64,000 bases of DNA. Origin: Ruegeria arenilitoris (lineage in GTDB: Bacteria > Pseudomonadota > Alphaproteobacteria > Rhodobacterales > Rhodobacteraceae). The notes beneath the pieces are model-generated. The model was given only the letters and a program-made list of their open reading frames with translations. It searched no databases and had not been told where the DNA came from. Positions 61,763 through 64,000 of the stretch are shown piece by piece. The stretch's first letter is position 1. The number at the start of each line of letters is the position of its first letter. Where the stretch lies: assembly GCF_013035425.1 (NCBI RefSeq), contig NZ_WQHX01000011.1, positions 33,511 through 97,510 on the forward strand. The letters are read 5' to 3'. Made by a program: the position numbers and the translations under genes.

Positions 61763-62497
61763 ATGGAACGGGATTTACAGGAGGCACGAGAGAATTTAAC
61801 CGCAGCGCTGCGTTATGCGGACAAACTTGGGCTTAGCGAAGGTATCTGCAATCACTTTTCACTCGCTGTCTCTGATGACGGAGAAGAATTTCTTGTCAAT
61901 CCGCAAGGGCTGCACTGGTCGGAGGTCAAAGCCTCGGACATTGTGTTGTGCCATCGCGATGGGCGCGTTCTCGACGGCCATCATTCTGTGGAAGCGACGG
62001 CATACTTCATCCACGCGCCGATCCACGCCAATAGACCGTCGGCAAAGGCCGTTCTCCACACTCACATGCCCTACGCTACCTCACTGACGCTCGTCGAAAA
62101 CGGGCGTCTAGAAATGGTCGAGCAGGGAGCGTTACGGTTCTATGACCGGATCGCGTATGAGGACAGCTATGGCGGTCTTGCACTTAACGATCAAGAAGGG
62201 AACCGCATCGCGGATGCGATGGCGGACAAACCTATCGCGTTCCTCGGCCACCATGGCGTCGTAGTGACTGCCCCGACGATCGAAAAGGCGTTTGACGACC
62301 TTTATTATCTTGAACGTGCGGCTCAGGTGCAGACCTTGGCGAAGATGCACTGCAGACCGTTGCGTTCTATTCCGCAGCAGACTGTCGAGCAGACCGCTCG
62401 CCAGATAAATGAGGAGAGCGACCTAACGCAGGTTCAGGCGCATTTCAGCGCGATCAAACGCATATTAGACCGCGACAACCCTGGCTGGCGTGATTGA
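61763..62497 (+). CDS. Class II aldolase/adducin-family protein
   Basis: A 244-residue zinc-dependent aldolase-fold protein. KLGLSEGICNHFSLAV near 20 gives the phosphate or substrate loop, AVLHTHMPYATSLTLVENGR near 94 the two zinc His residues, and FLGHHGVVVTAPTIEKAFDD near 154 the third. YYLERAAQVQTLA follows as in L-fuculose-phosphate aldolase-like members. It could cleave a sugar phosphate or decarboxylate a keto acid. The ATG at 61763 follows GAGGGAG. It is divergent from the DHDPS-family gene across 248 bp. Confidence 0.88.
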   Translation: MERDLQEARENLTAALRYADKLGLSEGICNHFSLAVSDDGEEFLVNPQGLHWSEVKASDIVLCHRDGRVLDGHHSVEATAYFIHAPIHANRPSAKAVLHTHMPYATSLTLVENGRLEMVEQGALRFYDRIAYEDSYGGLALNDQEGNRIADAMADKPIAFLGHHGVVVTAPTIEKAFDDLYYLERAAQVQTLAKMHCRPLRSIPQQTVEQTARQINEESDLTQVQAHFSAIKRILDRDNPGWRD

Positions 62498-62658
62498 GAA
62501 CTAGCGCGATCTCGCAAGAAGCCTATTGTCGCTGGATCAAAAGCAACTGACTTCGCTACGAAACCGCACCGACCCGCTTGATCCGAGTTTTTCTGACGAC
62601 ACCTTGATAAGAGTGTATGAGAATTGGTGTGCGACTGCGTGCAAAAATGGAGCTTGAA

Positions 62659-63210
62659 ATGGCCGCTATTAGCCCCCCGGTTTGTGATTTTGGACTACCT
62701 GCGCCAGACTTCGTTTTGCCCGGCACGGATGGGAAAATGTATGGACTTGCCGATTTAAAAGGCGCCAATGGAACATTGGTGATGTTCATTTGCAATCATT
62801 GCCCATACGTTTTGGCGATACTGGCCAAGATAATCCGTGACAGCTCAGACTTGATCGCTTTTGGTGTCGGTGTTGTCGCAATATGTTCGAATGACGCTCA
62901 AAAGCATCCATCCGACAGTTTTGAGAACATGAAGCTAATGGCTTTAAAACATTCCTTTCCCTTCCATTATCTGCATGACGAGAACCAGTCTGTTGCCAAA
63001 GCTTTTGGAGCAACATGCACTCCGGATTTCTTCGGCTACAATGCTGAGCTTGAATTACAATATCGGGGTCGCTTGGACGCAACGCGCATGACACCTGGAC
63101 AGCAAGATCTTCCACGCGAATTATACGAAGCTATGAGGCAAGTCGCAGAGACTGGTCAGGGTCCCAAAGAGCAAACGCAATCCATTGGCTGCTCAATCAA
63201 ATGGAAATAG
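62659..63210 (+). CDS. Thioredoxin-like (AhpC/TSA-type) protein with CNHCP site
   Basis: A 183-residue thioredoxin-fold protein. APDFVLPGTDGKMYGLADLK near 12 opens the peroxiredoxin-like part and LVMFICNHCPYVLAI near 42 carries the CxxC active site as CNHC. ATCTPDFFGYNAELELQYRG near 112 holds the cis-Pro loop and a further Cys. No signal peptide is visible, so it is cytoplasmic. It would reduce or form disulfides of an unknown partner. The ATG at 62659 is chosen because GGAG lies 6 nt before it; two earlier ATG codons (62617, 62647) are possible. No neighbouring operon partner. Confidence 0.82.
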   Translation: MAAISPPVCDFGLPAPDFVLPGTDGKMYGLADLKGANGTLVMFICNHCPYVLAILAKIIRDSSDLIAFGVGVVAICSNDAQKHPSDSFENMKLMALKHSFPFHYLHDENQSVAKAFGATCTPDFFGYNAELELQYRGRLDATRMTPGQQDLPRELYEAMRQVAETGQGPKEQTQSIGCSIKWK

Positions 63211-63570
63211 TACGAGTGATCGGGACCGCCGCTCCGAGCCGACGTTCGCCGCACTCTGCTTGAACGACGGCCTTGCGGACAAAGCCGCCGTTTAAGTCAT
63301 TTATTGAATTAGATAGTTTTAGCCTAATTGAGGCAAAACACTCGAATTGGCAACATGACTGACTAAAGGTTAGTTGCTTACTTTCAAACATGCCAAGGCT
63401 TCATCAAATGCGTCTACAATCGCGCTGCATTTCATTGAGACGACCTGAGTGTATTGGCCGCTGAAATAGGTTTGGATAGTTTACTGCAGTATCGACGTTG
63501 CAGATGTAAACCAAACTGTTTTTAGTAATTTAATGATTTAGCGCGATTGGCGCCGCAAATGGAGATTGAG
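63211..63570. repeat. Gene-free 360 bp with a copy of the dispersed hairpin repeat
   Basis: At 63225-63296 the copy reads CCGCCGCTCCGAGCCGACGT, TCGCCGCACTCTGCTTGAAC, GACGGCCTTGCGGACAAAGC, then CGCCGTTTAAG. The core GCCTTGCGGACAAAGC has one stem mismatch. The A/T-rich 63500-63550 segment, with TTTTTAGTAATTTAATGATT, is the likely promoter of the next gene. I see no gene in between. Confidence 0.75.
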
Positions 63571-64000
63571 ATGTTCACCAAAGACGACCAAGCGCTGATT
63601 GATGTTTGGGAAGCCCATACCGCAAGCGAATTCGCCCACAAGGACGCCGACAAAGCAATCGCAACCATGACTGACAATCCTGTTCTAATACATGTTCCAG
63701 TGAACACGGGAGCAACTGGCCGCGAAGCTTTGAGGAAATTCTATGCCGAAGTATTCATACCGCAGCTTCCGGAAGATGCGGAACTAGAGGTCATCACGAG
63801 AACGGTCGGACAAAACCGTATTGTGGATGAATTCATCCTCCATCTGACACATTCATTGCGCATGGATTGGTTTGTCCCCGGTGTCGAAGCCACAGGCCTG
63901 CGTCTTGCCGTGCCGCACGTAGGCATCATTCATTTTGAGGACGGTTTAATCGCGTCCGAACACATTTACTGGGACCAAGCCACCGTTCTTCGTCAACTTT
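63571..64000 (+). CDS. SnoaL/NTF2-like protein, 3'-partial
   Basis: The frame from ATG 63571 (GGAG 7 nt before it) stays open to the window's right edge for 143 codons, so its stop is not seen. It begins MFTKDDQALIDVWEAHTASE and has the cone-shaped NTF2/SnoaL pattern: a helix pair with FAHKDADKAIATMTDNPVLI, TGREALRKFYAEVFIPQLP near residue 50, and beta strands VGQNRIVDEFILHLTHSL and GLRLAVPHVGIIHFEDGLIA. Small enzymes and binding proteins share this fold; no substrate is assignable. Confidence 0.8.
   Translation, partial: MFTKDDQALIDVWEAHTASEFAHKDADKAIATMTDNPVLIHVPVNTGATGREALRKFYAEVFIPQLPEDAELEVITRTVGQNRIVDEFILHLTHSLRMDWFVPGVEATGLRLAVPHVGIIHFEDGLIASEHIYWDQATVLRQL

Noticed and set aside
1..64000. 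tRNA, rRNA or CRISPR arrays
   Set aside because: No cloverleaf-like sequence with a conserved T-loop, no rRNA stretch and no regularly spaced direct repeats were seen. The intergenic repeats of the right part are irregular in spacing and have an internal hairpin.

Overview
The window reads as the chromosome of a marine alphaproteobacterium, most like the Roseobacter group of the Rhodobacteraceae. This rests on gene content and order rather than on a marker gene: a corrinoid/tetrahydrofolate demethylation module with a virulence-factor-family small protein, a TAXI-type TRAP transporter, a formylglycine-type sulfatase, moderate GC and tightly packed operons with ATGA overlaps. No rRNA, tRNA, CRISPR array or phage module was seen.

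Left part (1-37.9 kb): compact and mostly housekeeping or core-like. It opens with a corrinoid-activation ATPase (cut by the left edge) and a SAM methyltransferase. A polyphosphate kinase 2, a VOC protein and a divergent tandem-HxlR regulator follow. Then come three minus-strand C1 genes: the virulence-factor-family protein, a MetF-like reductase and a methyltetrahydrofolate:corrinoid methyltransferase. Next are Ppx/GppA, a sugar O-acyltransferase, RlmE, an eight-heme cytochrome overlapping a YihY protein, AI-2E permease plus histone deacetylase, and a six-gene MoxR/DUF58/VWA/BatD operon ending against a Crp/Fnr regulator. The rest is a sulfatase with an exported HAD phosphatase, cardiolipin synthase tail-to-tail with a two-TM K+ channel, an AttEFGH-like ABC system with a CrtC/lipocalin partner, UspA with a TAXI-TRAP transporter, and a fatty acid desaturase followed by a broken lipoprotein gene.

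Right part (38-64 kb): looser and accessory-like. It starts with an intact IS6-family element and a 139-bp relic of a related one. These bracket an SDR whose start is missing and an aldo/keto reductase; an IlvD/Edd dehydratase lies just beyond. A catabolic island follows (43.5-49.8 kb): a NicX/M29-like protein, a creatininase-family hydrolase, a complete polar-amino-acid-type ABC importer, and a Rieske oxygenase flanked by two AhpD/CMD-fold proteins. Later come small stress-type proteins, a LysR regulator, a flavin monooxygenase, a class III cyclase with TPRs next to YHS and ankyrin proteins, and a decayed second cyclase. Scattered carbohydrate-acid genes follow (HpcH/HpaI aldolase, uronate-dehydrogenase-like enzyme, DHDPS-family lyase, class II aldolase), then a thioredoxin-like protein and an NTF2-like gene cut by the right edge.

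The most unusual signal is a family of degenerate hairpin-containing intergenic repeats, with a core close to GCTTTG-YGGA-CAAAGC linked to a GGGCTCA..GCGGTCATTCGCTGCAGC-like arm. At least eight intergenic spaces between 42.9 and 63.3 kb carry it, and I saw none in the first 42 kb. The second is the 43.5-49.8 kb cluster, which looks like an uptake-and-degradation pathway for a nitrogen-containing organic compound whose substrate I cannot name.
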